Source: Symmetrospora coprosmae (Eukaryota; Basidiomycota; Cystobasidiomycetes; Symmetrosporaceae). From it: 64,000 nucleotides of DNA. The position numbers were made by a program, and so were the translations under genes. How positions within the stretch are numbered: position 1 is the first letter of the stretch; each line of letters opens with the position of its first letter. The notes under the pieces were generated by a model, which was not told the origin of the DNA, did no database searches, and saw only the letters and a program-made list of their open reading frames with translations. The stretch spans positions 1-64,000 of the forward strand of contig VUYT01000008.1 in NCBI GenBank assembly GCA_008802785.1, in the 5' to 3' direction. Shown here one piece after another: positions 46,592 through 56,693 of this stretch.

Positions 46592-47229
46592 ACTGCACGC
46601 TGAATGCTATACGCCAAATTGAAAAGAATCGCCGTGTGAATGGGCCTGTTCCACTGTCCTACCCTGCTAGGTTTAGATGCGGATGCAATGAAAACCCAGG
46701 TAGCTGAACCCTGCGAGCAGAAATGCATGCATTGCATGAACGATGGCATTGCAGTGAATCTACAACAATTGTTTGGGCACATCACCTAAGATCTGGGTTG
46801 ATGGTCTGAAAGCCTGGCGTGATATGGCGGTTGGACCTATGTGTGTGCGTCATTGAGCGAAGTAGCTCTGAACGGGAGTGAAGACTCGGCCGAGTCGGAG
46901 GGCTGTCTGTGTGTTGCGGCTTATTGAGATGCGGGTCTGAGTCGCGGGCGGGTTGCCGCTTCGGCCCCCCTCGGTCGGGCGGCTAGACAGCAAAGTCGTA
47001 ATCCTCAATGAAGATGCCGGTGTCGTCCCCTTCGCTGTAGCTTCTTGTTTGCAGGGCTACGGTGGCGGTCTCGGGCACTGCACTAGACATGCCATCATCC
47101 GGAAGTTCTGGAGGGAACGTGCATTGATAGCAATGCGGGATACCTGCGGATGACCTGTACCGGAAGGGATCCGTAGAATGCCTTGATCAGTCACAATTCG
47201 TCTACCTAGAAGCCAAGAGACATGACGCC
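46592..47229. other. convergent intergenic region
   Basis: About 640 bp between two convergent stop codons. It is longer than the other convergent gaps here but shows no convincing gene, RNA or repeat. Confidence 0.4.
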
Positions 47230-48248
47230 TTACTCGACCGAGCACTCGCGGCACACGCTTCGACCGCATTCTCTTGCCGGCGTCCCAATCTGCGCGTCTC
47301 CGTCCCCGTCGACGGCATCGGCGTTGCCATTGACCGTGTCTCCGTCCGTCATACCATCTTCGTCCTGATCCTGATCGCGGTCGTACGCAGCCGGACGACC
47401 TTTCCGTCTGCCATTGCTGTTGATGTTGCCACCGCTACTTCCGCCACTGGCTGATCCGGACGAGCTCGAGGCCCACGGCCTGCCTCCACATACCCTGGCG
47501 CAGATAGCGCAGCTACTCAGGCCGCAAAGCTGGCACCTCTTGAACTTTGCGAGCTGGAGAGTGGATGTCGCTACCCGCTTGCACGACACGCAGGCCGCTG
47601 CTCCTCCTCCTCCCGCAGCGCCGATAGTGGCGGCGGTTGATGCAAGAAGGCCTCGCTGCTTGTGCTGGAGCAGCAGCGAGCCTGGCGCTGCATGTAGCGC
47701 AGGAGGCGGCGAGGGCTGGAGGTGGTATAGTGGGGAGCGGCCAAGGAGATGATGTGGGAATGGGCCTTGCGGCCCGCCGGCCAGCGTGGGCACCGACGAG
47801 GTCGACGCAGCTTTGACCATGCCCGGGCGCGAGAGTGGATGGGACGCAACGAGACGCGCGCGCTTGTTGCTGACGACTGCTCGCTTGCCTGTACCGTTGC
47901 CTGTGCTGCTCGAGTGCGGCGAGCCGGGCGAGGAGGGTGACGGTGATGGGCTTCTCGACGTGACGAAGCTCGCGAACGGGCCACAAGTCGCGCCTTGAGC
48001 GTCGCCCGCTGTATACGAGGAAGCCGGCTTTGCCGGACCTGCACAGTGCACATGATAGGTCTGTCAAAATCTGTGCTCGCGCTGCTGCTCCTGCTCCTCC
48101 TCGTAAACGCTTAGCGAGACTCACTGTTTGTGCCGTGCTTGCGCTTGCGTCCGCCGAAGGTGACGGGCAACGAGTGCCGCATCACGGGCGAGTCCATGAC
48201 GGCCATGGTCTGCCCCTGATCCGCATCCTGCGTATATTCGAACTCCAT
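47230..48248 (-). CDS. Cys-rich zinc-binding protein, fungal type
   Basis: Two exons (48248-48125, 48038-47230) give about 310 residues. The C-terminal half contains a run of Cys pairs: CVSCKR, then FKRCQLCGLSSCAICARVC, and after a Gly/Ser/Asp-rich insert CGRSVCRECSVE at the very end. This spacing suggests a bipartite zinc-binding domain, RING-like or related, of a fungal family I cannot name. The N-terminal exon has RHSLPVTFGGRKRKHGTN, a possible nuclear signal. The middle is Ser/Pro-rich and disordered. The start is uncertain: the frame is open upstream for about 60 residues until a stop, so an extra 5' exon may exist. The role may be nuclear or ubiquitin-related, but this is not shown. Confidence 0.55.
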
Positions 48249-48634
48249 CCCTTCCGTGCGCGCGAGCTGTTCCAAGCTGGTGCGGTCGGTGGGAGTCAGA
48301 GAGCTCCCGCCCTGGTCGCGCCTGCAGCGTCAGCGCACTGGCCGTTCCGAGCGGTCCTCGCCGCACCAAGCTCATTCACTGCAGGCTGCAGGTATAGACT
48401 GTCTTCGCTAGCCTCCTGGTACGCTCAAGCTCCATGCTCTCACTTCCTCCTCGCCTGTTGCCAGCTCACCATCGCTGAGCCGACAGCCCAGAGAACGGAC
48501 GCCACAATCTCGATCAGGCACAAAACCCGACCCGCAACGACCACCAAACAGACGAATCTCCGCAAGGTTTTGCAGCATGCTGTGGGTACCATGCACAACA
48601 TCTAAGCTGGTCGTACATCTACGGAAAGTCAAAC
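48249..48634. other. intergenic region, zinc-protein promoter
   Basis: About 390 bp between two minus-strand genes. The 3' part could include an unrecognised first exon of the zinc-binding protein; the rest should be promoter and the 3' end of the thioesterase gene lies at its edge. Confidence 0.35.
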
Positions 48635-50035
48635 CTAGAGCTTTGCACTGTTTTCCGGCTTGCCGCGCATGATGCTGCAACCCCACAATCTGTCAGCCAT
48701 TTGCCTTTGTACCACACTTGCGCCCCGCTTTGCACTCACCTCGCCTGCGTCATGACTGCTACTAGCCGTCCATCGCTGTTCCACAGTCTGCCAGTGCTGA
48801 AGGTACGGCCGCGCATGCCAGCTTCGGTGTTTTGCTCGTGCAGGCACCACTCTGATGGGCGCGGAGGGCAAAGGAAGCGCAGCGAGAGCTCTAGAGACGA
48901 CACGGCCTGGACGTCAAAGAGGAATTGGTGGGCTGCAAACACTCTCTAGGATTAGCATTCACTGTCAGGGACCGAGTAGCGGATCGGAGATACCCACTGA
49001 AGGTAAGCGGCAGGAATGCAAGGGCGCTGTCCATGAGGAACCTGCATACACATATCATAGAGATTAGTCTCTTACACCGCCTGCCATCCCAAGCGACGCA
49101 GGACTCACGCTGTCGCTGCATAGCTGAGTCCTCTCTGACTGTCGCTATCCACGTCTTCGAGCGTCTTGACCCAGTGCGCGTTGGTCCGCCTCTGCAGGAT
49201 CTCGTCGTCCTGCGTCGTTTTCCGCTTCCCGTCGATACCCATGGCAACCTGCACACCCATCGCGTTGGGTATGGCCCGCATGGCGTAGTATTTCGGGAAC
49301 AGGGGAAAGATGGTGTGGAAGATGGCCCGAACTTCGGGCTTCAGGCGCGAGTCGATAAAGCTCTGCTGCTCGGGCTGCGCGTCGGGCGAGCCATAGAAGG
49401 GCTTGACCGCTTCGAGGAAGGACCTTGGTGGTGTGGGCTGAATGCCTACCGGGATGCGCGCAGGCGAGCCGGTCGAGACGGGCGGCCGCTTGATCGCATG
49501 CACGGGTAGGGGGCTGTAGTCGAACATTTCGAGCTTCTCGCGGACCTGGAAGTCGAAGAGCAGGATCATGATGCGCCGCTTGCCGTCCTCGCCCTCTTTC
49601 GGGCGCTTCGCCTTGCTATCGGCCGGGAGCTCGGACAGGTCCTGCCATGCCACGACCTTGCGCGTCGCGAAGGAGCGCGTCGTCCGGATGTCCTCGACCT
49701 CGTACCGCGTGAAGACCTCGATGCTTCCCGGCCCGAGGAAGGAACCGAGCACGCTGTACAGCTCGTAGTCTGGTGATGCTGGCAAGGAGGCGAAAGCGGC
49801 AGACAGGCACTGGGAGATGACAGTTCCGCCGTATCTGCAGCAGCGTCATGGCTCAGCTGGCTGGCTTCGCTCGGCGAGATGCTAGCACTCACGCTATTGG
49901 CGCGTTGTTGCCCATCTTGACGAGCTTGGAGGCGCCTTGGAACCATTCGAGCGAGCTTACACTGCTTGCCGGACGCTCAGATGCAGGCAGTGGCCGGACC
50001 CCGACCACATCTCGGAGATTCAGCGGAAGAGCCAT
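48635..50035 (-). CDS. Acyl-CoA thioesterase, TesB (type II) family
   Basis: Double-hotdog thioesterase that hydrolyses acyl-CoA to free fatty acid and CoA, often in peroxisomes. Five exons (50035-49893, 49834-49109, 49041-48998, 48932-48740, 48674-48635) give 381 residues. The N-terminal hotdog shows YGGTVISQCLSAAFASLP, then ELYSVLGSFLGPGSIEVFTRYEVEDIRTTRSFATRKVVAWQ-type sequence (residues ~48-100). The second hotdog has LDSALAFLPLTF-like and AHQFLFDVQAVSSLELSLRF, followed by EWCLHEQNTEAGMRGRTFSTGRLWNSDGRLVAVMTQ. The final residues are ENSAKL; a C-terminal -AKL resembles a peroxisomal targeting signal (PTS1, normally -SKL/-AKL), which supports peroxisomal location. Confidence 0.88.
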
Positions 50036-50416
50036 GGTGCCGGAAGGTAAGGCAAGGGATGTTGCTGAGGCGGTGAGAGGGTGGCGAGACGAGCTGACAA
50101 TATCCAAGGAGCGTGTACTGTACTTATGAGCTGGCTGGCATTCAAAGCGAAGTCAAAGGAGATCCGGCATCTCGACGAGCCGGAAAGGACTCGGCGAGCC
50201 TGGCCGAACACGTGACCGAGAGGGACGGAGTCTCTGCGAGTGCATCAGCGACGGGTCGAGTACTCGAGTAGAGTAGTTGCATAGCGATAGCTACGGTACA
50301 GAGGCACTGATGAGCAAGGCTACAGAAGGGGGAAGCTGGCTGATAGAGCGGCACAATCGTCGTCCGGCATCCCGGCTTTGCTATTCTTGGGGCCTAGCGA
50401 GCGCGTGCATCCGCTC
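50036..50416. promoter_or_regulatory. thioesterase upstream region
   Basis: About 380 bp upstream of the thioesterase start and downstream of the small zinc-ribbon gene. It should hold the thioesterase promoter. No TATA box or repeat was seen. Confidence 0.35.
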
Positions 50417-50682
50417 CTACTCGGCCAGGGCCTGTCCTGCCGGCGCCTGCAAGACCATGGCCGCGTTGCACTGCCAGCAGTAGATCTCTGTGTGACAGGA
50501 AAGAGAGTGCAGATGTCAGTCGTCGCGCGGGTGTGGGTGCGGCTGGCTAGCTTGATGGGTCGGTCGGTCGTACCGTTAGGAGTGTCCTTCTTTGCCCTGG
50601 CAGTCGCGTGTCCTTCAGGGCACGCAAAGACGTGCGGGTAAGCAGCGGCGGCCTCCTGGTTCTGAGTGTGAGTAGATGGCAT
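50417..50682 (-). CDS. Small zinc-ribbon-like protein, 59 residues
   Basis: Very small gene with two exons (50682-50574 and 50487-50417) and an 86-bp intron with GTACGA donor and CACACAG acceptor. The protein is 59 residues, starting MPSTHTQNQ. It has four possible metal ligands: a Cys-x3-His pair in FACPEGH and a CxxC pair in EIYCWQC. The second half is NAAMVLQAPAGQALAE. The intron joins the two halves of the putative zinc site with the frame kept, which argues that it is real rather than a chance frame. There is no signal peptide. I do not recognise the family; expression or conservation data would settle it. An upstream in-frame Met at 50736 is an alternative start. Confidence 0.5.
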
Positions 50683-51195
50683 GGTGGGCTGTTGTGTGTC
50701 TGTCCGGGTGTGCCTGAGGGAGTACTGCGGGTGCAATGGGACGCGTACTTGCTCAGTCTGTGCGAGAAAGCAATGGCAATGGTCGATAAAGCAGGACTGT
50801 GCTTACGCTTGAGTGGTAATGTGAGCGAGTATCAGAGAGTTGGAGCAGAGACAGGAAGCAGAGCGACCGCTTCGCCCCGAGATGGTGGTGGAAACGAGAG
50901 CCGCCCCTCTCTGCTGGCCAGCCAGGATCGATGCGTCGCCCATCCTCGGGTATGCTTCAGGACCACCGCGCAAGAACAAACAACTTGTTGCGTGTGGGAG
51001 GCAGGGAAGATACAGAAGCAACATCAGGCACGAGCAAACCGAGGTCGGTCACCTGCAGGCTGGCGTGCTGGACCCGCGGGATTGAGGACTGACAGGGAGG
51101 ACGTGCACTCCATCCAGGACGCGACGGCCCGTGCGCAGGAACGGCATCACCTCGTCAACCACGCAGATACTTCGCTCGCTCGACAGCCAGACGCC
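50683..51195. promoter_or_regulatory. divergent region, zinc-ribbon gene / F-box gene
   Basis: About 510 bp between divergent starts. The plus strand stays open across much of it in the F-box frame, but the translation is compositionally unlike a domain and the F-box starts cleanly at 51196. I take it as promoter and leader sequence. Confidence 0.4.
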
Positions 51196-52289
51196 ATGTT
51201 CACGACTGTATCGGCAGCCGCTCTCGCCATTCCGGAGCTTGTCCTCCTCGTTGTGCGACATCTCGGCGAACAAGCAGACCTCGCTCGTGTCTGCCGACTC
51301 GGGGACGCCTGGCAGGCAGCAGCCTTACCAAGGCTGTACCACACAATGACCATCTGCGACCTCGCGCAGGTTGATTGCCGTGGGTCTTTTTGCAAACACG
51401 GCAAGCACAAGGCGGTCAAATCGCAGAAGCTGCAGCATCTTGAGCACCGCGCCCACCATCTGCGCACTCTGCGAATACATCACGTCGACCCAGCTGTCAC
51501 GAAGGCCATCATCGCTGCTGCTGCAAAACTGGACGTCCTCGATCTCTGCCTCCAGCCATCGGAGGAGCTGGAGGCCGTGGTATGCAAGCTGCGAAGCTCG
51601 CCGGGTTACGCCCCCTCACCCAGACAGACGCGCTTCTTCCCTTTCGATCCAGCCCTGCTATCCGGCCTGTCGCGGAGAGTATTTGTCCTCACTCTGGACT
51701 TTGCTACACTCCCGGCAGCAGCGGTACCTGTGTCACTGGCGAGGACATCGCAGAGATGTGCCGACAGATGCGAGACGGCATCTACGGCATCTACGATCTC
51801 ACTATCAAGGGTGCGCAGAGCTTTGACATCATTCTGCGGATTGCACAACGCTTCGGCGAGTGTACAGAACACTTCCTCATCGACGAGGGAACCGAGACGT
51901 GCGTGTGGACCATCGAAGCATCAGACTGGTCACGACTCTTCAGCAGCATGCCAGATTTGGAGTACCTGCACGTCTCAATGTCGCTCACTCCACAAAGCTA
52001 CCATCCCCGGAGCTTACCGCAAAGTCTTGCGTCCTACTCCGCTTACAAGATGGATGCCGCGAGCCACATTGAACTCTTCGAAGCGCTCCTCGACCCTACC
52101 TTCCTGCCGAAGCTATCGAACCCTCCCTACTTTTCCATGCTGGACACATGGCTGCTGCCGAATCCCACCGGCGTTACGGAAGCGCAAGCCTTGAGAGCTC
52201 TTTGCCTCGCAGAATCTGCCATGAGAGCTCGCAAGTGCTGCAGCATCACAGACGAGCAACTGGACGATCTGTACGAGGGTTTGGAGTAA
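51196..52289 (+). CDS. F-box-like protein
   Basis: Predicted SCF adaptor of unknown substrate. Two exons (51196-51579 and 51624-52289) with a 44-bp intron give 349 residues. The N-terminus has an F-box-like segment: AIPELVLLVVRHLGEQADLARVCRLGDAWQAAALPRLY (shown by the IPEL, DLARVCR and LPRLY parts, residues ~12-50). Downstream are LRR-like pieces (LRTLRIHHV, KLDVLDLCLQ, GIYDLTIKGAQSF, LEYLHVSMSLTP). The intron is the only GT-AG choice I found that joins the two frames without a stop; its donor is GTATGC and its acceptor CACCCAG. Together with the other F-box gene it shows that very short introns occur in this genome. The real start could lie upstream because the frame stays open. Confidence 0.6.
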
Positions 52290-52435
52290 CCGGAACAACC
52301 TCGGAGCGAGGGATCCGTCCAACGGCTCTTTGTGATTTTGCATCGTTGTCTACCTCTTAGGACTCGAGATCTTCCCTGCCCTGACTTCAGTCCCGTCGAG
52401 GGCTGCATGTATTCACGACGCGTAGCATCACGCCA
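52290..52435. other. convergent intergenic region
   Basis: Only 146 bp separate the stops of the F-box gene and ELP2, so the two transcripts probably overlap at their 3' ends. Confidence 0.4.
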
Positions 52436-55400
52436 TCACGCTGCCACATTGTTGTTCGAACGGCTACGGACTTCCCCTGCGGAGTCCGATGATATCCGCA
52501 ATACTCGCACTGACCGGTCATCGCTACAGCTTGCAAGCAACGGCAAGCCAGTTCCGCCAGCCTGCTGCGGCCGCCACGACAGCCTCCTGACTGCAGCGCA
52601 ATGAGCTTGTCTGGACGCAGGAAGATGTTGTCAGACCTGTTCGCACTGTGGTGACTTCCCATTGACTTACTCGTTGTCGATGGCCAGGACCTGTGACCAT
52701 TCTCCGGCTTTGTCGCTACGGAAGAGCACGATATGCCCTGCTTCGGTCCCAACCGCTAGTATAGGCCTGTGCTCGAAGGAGTCGGGTCAGGAAGTAACGA
52801 TGGCGAGCCCTGGAGCTTGCGACATACCTTCCGTCGAGCTCAGTGAATGATACCGCGGTCGCTGCGTCCGACAGCTGCAGTGCAGCAATGCACTGCCAGG
52901 CGGCCGTAGCAGCCCCATCTTCCGCTTGCTGCGCCCTCCAAATCTTGACTGTCTTGTCCCGCGCGGCAGTCGCAAACATATCGCCGTCCAGTGACCAGCA
53001 GCAGTCCCATATAATACGAGCGTGTGCCTTGCTAGCCGAAGCGACACGGACGTACGCCATTCCATCTTGCGATGCATCCTGCCGCTCAAACAGCTGCCAG
53101 CTCCGGTCCCGAGAAGCGCTCAGAATGTACCGATCGTCCGGGGAGAAGCGGATCGCAGTCACGGTGAGTGCGTGCCCTGCGAGCGGAGGCAGAACCTGCG
53201 CCCATGTGTCCGTGCGATGCAGCCGGATCACGGCGTGCTCCGGATTTGTGGACCGGCAGGCTGAGGCGACTAGCTGCCCTGAATGCGATGCCGCAATGGC
53301 GTTGATCTCGTATCCGTGACCATACAGCTTTTCGGTCCTGTCGGTTGCGGAATCAGCCGTGCTTTCAGCTTGAAAGACGGTCTGCTACTTACTCTGGCCA
53401 AAGCGTGGATGTAAGGAGCTGTTCCTCGAAGGGCGGGCGTGTCAAGGCCTTGAAAGTGACAGAATCCGAAGCTCCGCTTGCTGTGCCGTTCAGTTCAGAC
53501 GTTGCTGTAGCTACGAGGGAGAACAAGCGCTCGTTAGACTGGATGCATGACGTCGTAGGTTCACTGTATCCTCACAGTCATAGACTGCTCGGTTGCTCAG
53601 GCCGAGAGCAGGCACCGTGGCCGCGTTCGGCCGCGCCCCGTCATTCGCCAGCGTCGTGCTCGTCCCCATTGTCCGCATGCTCTCGACAAATGTCCCGGGC
53701 GCATCAAATACCCGGACAATCTTCTCCTCCGAGCCAGATATGAAGCGCGTCCTGCTGAGCCACGCCACATCCTCCATGTCGTACCCGTGTATTTGCGGTC
53801 GCGCGAGCTCGTGCCAGGTCCACTCTTCTGCCTCGACCTCGGTTGAGCCTCCTTTCCGCCGCCAGGGTGCATGCAGACGCGCAGTCTGATCGGCACTGAC
53901 GCTGACGAGGTAGTCGCCTTCCGGCTCCCAAGCGAGACTAGTGACTTCGTCGTAATGGCCAGTGACGGAGACGACCGAGGTCCATTGCGCGCTACCGGAC
54001 GCTGACGCGCTCTCAGGGGATCTGCGCCAGGTGTGAAAGCTGCCGCCCCAGCCGTGCGCCAGGACGGTGTTGCCTCTGCTGCCGAAGAGAGCACCAAAGA
54101 AGCCGAGATTCGTCCCGCCGATTTCGCCGAAGCGGTGCGCAGTGAGCCAGACGGAGGAAGCGGCATCTTGTGTCCAGAGGATCATGGACCTGTCGGCCGA
54201 GGCAGAGAGCAGCTGCGGCGTGCCTGTGTCCCGGGCGGGTTCTGGTGACCAGTGCAGGCCGGTCACCCAGTTCTCGTGCCCGAGCAGGACTGATTCGGAC
54301 GTGACAGCAAAAGACGACCTGCAAAATGGGCCGGTCAGGAAGCCCATGTGGGAGGGTGCTAGCCTGCCGTAGCGACAGCGAGCTCACGATGTGCCGTTCG
54401 CATTGTTGCTGACGGAGAACGTGTATTGCTTGGCGGCAATCTCGCCGTCCGCTCCTTCGTCCAAGTCATCGAGCAGATCGAGTGCAGACTTCCCGTCCGG
54501 CTGCCTAAGAATCGATGCCGAGCCAGACGCTCCGTCCAAGCCGCTCGCGCCGGAGCGTGAAGGCGTGAAGCGCCACAGTCGGATGTAGTTATCCTGCGAT
54601 CCTGACGCGAGCAAGATGTCTCCGTCTTTGTAGTCGAAGGAAACGTCCTGTGACCCGGCTAGCTGCGTGGCCGCTAGCGGGGCGGAAAAAGCCAGGCAGC
54701 GCACCCAGTCTGTGTGGCCTGGAAGCGAGAGTGCGGGAGAGAAGGTCTGGCGCCGCCAAAGGAGAGCTCAGCTATCTTGTCAGGCAGAGACACCTAGCAT
54801 CGACGCAAACTTACCGAAGAGGACGGAGAGCGTGTGTATAGGTGTATCTTCGAGTCGGTCCCGCCGATACTCATGACCAAGACTGTACCATGGTACCGAC
54901 ATTAGTTTGACTAGCGTGAAAGCTACCTGTTTGCTGGGCAACCCACCCCGAGAACGAGGCAGAAAGCTTAGGCCGATATCCATAGGCATCTTGCCCTTGA
55001 GGGAGATCTTTTCCTGTAATTCTGCTACTGCGAGATCAGAAGCATGAGCAGAGTCAGAGCTGGCGACGTTGGAGATGACTGCGAGCCGAGGCAGACATAC
55101 CTCCGTTCGCTGGCAGCGCATATATCGATACGAAGCCGTCTGAGGTGCCAATCGCCAAGAGGTGGCTGTCATCCTCGAGGCGCAGGACGGCGCATGCTCC
55201 AATGGCACTGCTTAGAATCAAAGTCTCTTGTTCTTCGAACTTCAATGTGTTAATGTGTCAGCAGGGCCTGACTTCCTTGTCATGCAGCTGTTTTCTGTCC
55301 CGGCGCAAACCTACATCGTCTGTGCCAGGCGTGGCCTCACGCCATATCGCCACTCGTCCGGTCGTGTCTCCGCTGACCAGCCCGAGACGCTCTTGCGAGT

Positions 55401-55744
55401 CTTCCGGTGTGCCTGCACTCAGGAACTTGACGGTCGTGACGGATCCTCTGTTTCCATGCAAGGTCCGATGGACGCCGGTGGAGGAAGCGTCCTGCGGATG
55501 AGATGGGATACCATGTACGCGTGAGGGGAGCTCATCGGCGAAGAGTCTGTTCCGCAGCGGAGCCCACCTCTGAGCGCCAGAGGCAGACCTGGCTGCCCGC
55601 TCCATACGCGACGAGGCCATCTTTTTGTCGGACGTCGGCGACATTCGAGTAGCGGTTGCAGCCGGCAGAGATGTAGACGGACTCGACGCCATCGATGGTG
55701 GATCTCCCTTTGCCCTTCTTGTCGCTGCTGCTGCTGCTGCTCAT
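52436..55744 (-). CDS. ELP2: Elongator complex subunit Elp2, WD40 protein
   Basis: Elp2 is the double-propeller scaffold of Elongator, which makes the mcm5/ncm5 uridine changes at the tRNA wobble base. Eleven exons (55744-55568, 55491-55315, 55239-55101, 55027-54947, 54882-54815, 54746-54388, 54318-53576, 53510-53393, 53337-52828, 52766-52671, 52610-52436) give 880 residues, a normal size, with every phase closing. Family marks in order: VYISAGCNRYSNVADV near the N-terminus; VLVMSIGGTDSKIHLYT; LSLPGHTDWVRCLAF; LLGHENWVTGLHWSP; LLSASADRSMILW; SVTGHYDEVTSLAWEPEGDYLVSVSADQTARL; YGHGYEINAIAASHSGQLVASACRS; ILSASRDRSWQLF; and a final repeat with LASCSDDRSVRIL. It faces TRS20 across a 174-bp divergent spacer. 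Confidence 0.95.
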
Positions 55745-55918
55745 CCTGCGCTGGTCTTCCTCAGGCTCCCCTGCTGGTCAGAAGCGAGGTTGCGCCCATG
55801 CTCGTGGCCCGTGACGGCATGCATGGGCCAGGCATCTGCAGGCCTGCGGGTCATGCACATACCCACTCCCCATCAAGCAGAAGCGGTAACAGCAGCATCC
55901 GCATACGCATCCAAGAGC
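55745..55918. promoter_or_regulatory. compact divergent promoter ELP2 / TRS20
   Basis: The start codons of ELP2 (-) and TRS20 (+) lie 174 bp apart, so one short region must drive both. No TATA box is visible. Shared control of the two genes is possible but not shown. Confidence 0.5.
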
Positions 55919-56693
55919 ATGTCGTACTACTTTGCCATTGTCGGGACGCGCGACAATCCCCTGTACGAGTCCAACTTCAGCTCGTCCAAGTTCCCTTCAC
56001 CTGCCCCGCTGCCCCCCAACGTCGTCGCCGCGACCTCACTCTTTGCGAACGGCTTGACTGCACCCGCGCCGACTGTGCCCGGGACAGGCAGTGCGGGCTT
56101 GCCGGGATACGGACACAAGAACTCGCGGCACGTCATGCAGATGGTTGCCCATGCCAGCTTGGACGCCATCGAGGACATCCAGTGGTCCGTCCCGACAATG
56201 TGCGCAAGGGCTAATGGTCTCGACTGACTACCGAGAGCGTATACGTAGGGGTATGCTGACGCGCACTGCTCAACACCTTGCAGGTACCTGAAGCAGGTCG
56301 ACCGCTTTCACGAGTGGAACGTCTCGGCCTGGGCGACCCCCGGAGGTGAGTGCAGGGTCCGGCAGTCGTCACGCCGTCACAGCAGATGGGACACCTTCTT
56401 GCCCCTCTTGTGGTCGTCCTGACGACCCGATCCAACACCAGGCATGAAACTCATCCTCCTGTGGGACACCAAGAATGACGACGGGATCCGGCTCTTCCTG
56501 CACGAGTCCTGGGAGGCCTACACGAAGGTGAGGCGACGGTCACGGACAACGCTGCATACATCCGCGTCCACTAACCGATCTGCAACCGCTTCCTCCACAG
56601 CATCTGCTCAATCCCTTCTACGAGGTGAACGCGCCTATACGGAGCCGGGCCTTCGACAACAAGATCCGCGCAAGCGCAAAGAGGCATCTGTAA
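55919..56693 (+). CDS. TRS20: TRAPP subunit Trs20 / TRAPPC2 (sedlin)
   Basis: Core subunit of the TRAPP tethering complexes that act as Rab GEFs in ER-Golgi traffic and autophagy. Four exons (55919-56199, 56284-56345, 56442-56527, 56601-56693) give 173 residues. The sedlin signature is clear: MSYYFAIVGTRDNPLYE at the start, HASLDAIEDIQW in the middle, YLKQVDRFHEWNVSAWATPGG, MKLILLWDTKNDDGIRLFLHESWEAYTK, and NPFYEVNAPIRSRAFDNKI near the end. It is slightly longer than yeast Trs20 because of a Pro/Ala-rich insert at about residues 24-60. The start Met is fixed by the conserved N-terminus. Confidence 0.95.

Noticed and set aside
50608-51195. N-terminal extension of the second F-box gene
   Set aside because: The frame is open but overlaps the small minus-strand gene, and its translation looks unlike coding sequence; the F-box begins right after the ATG at 51196.
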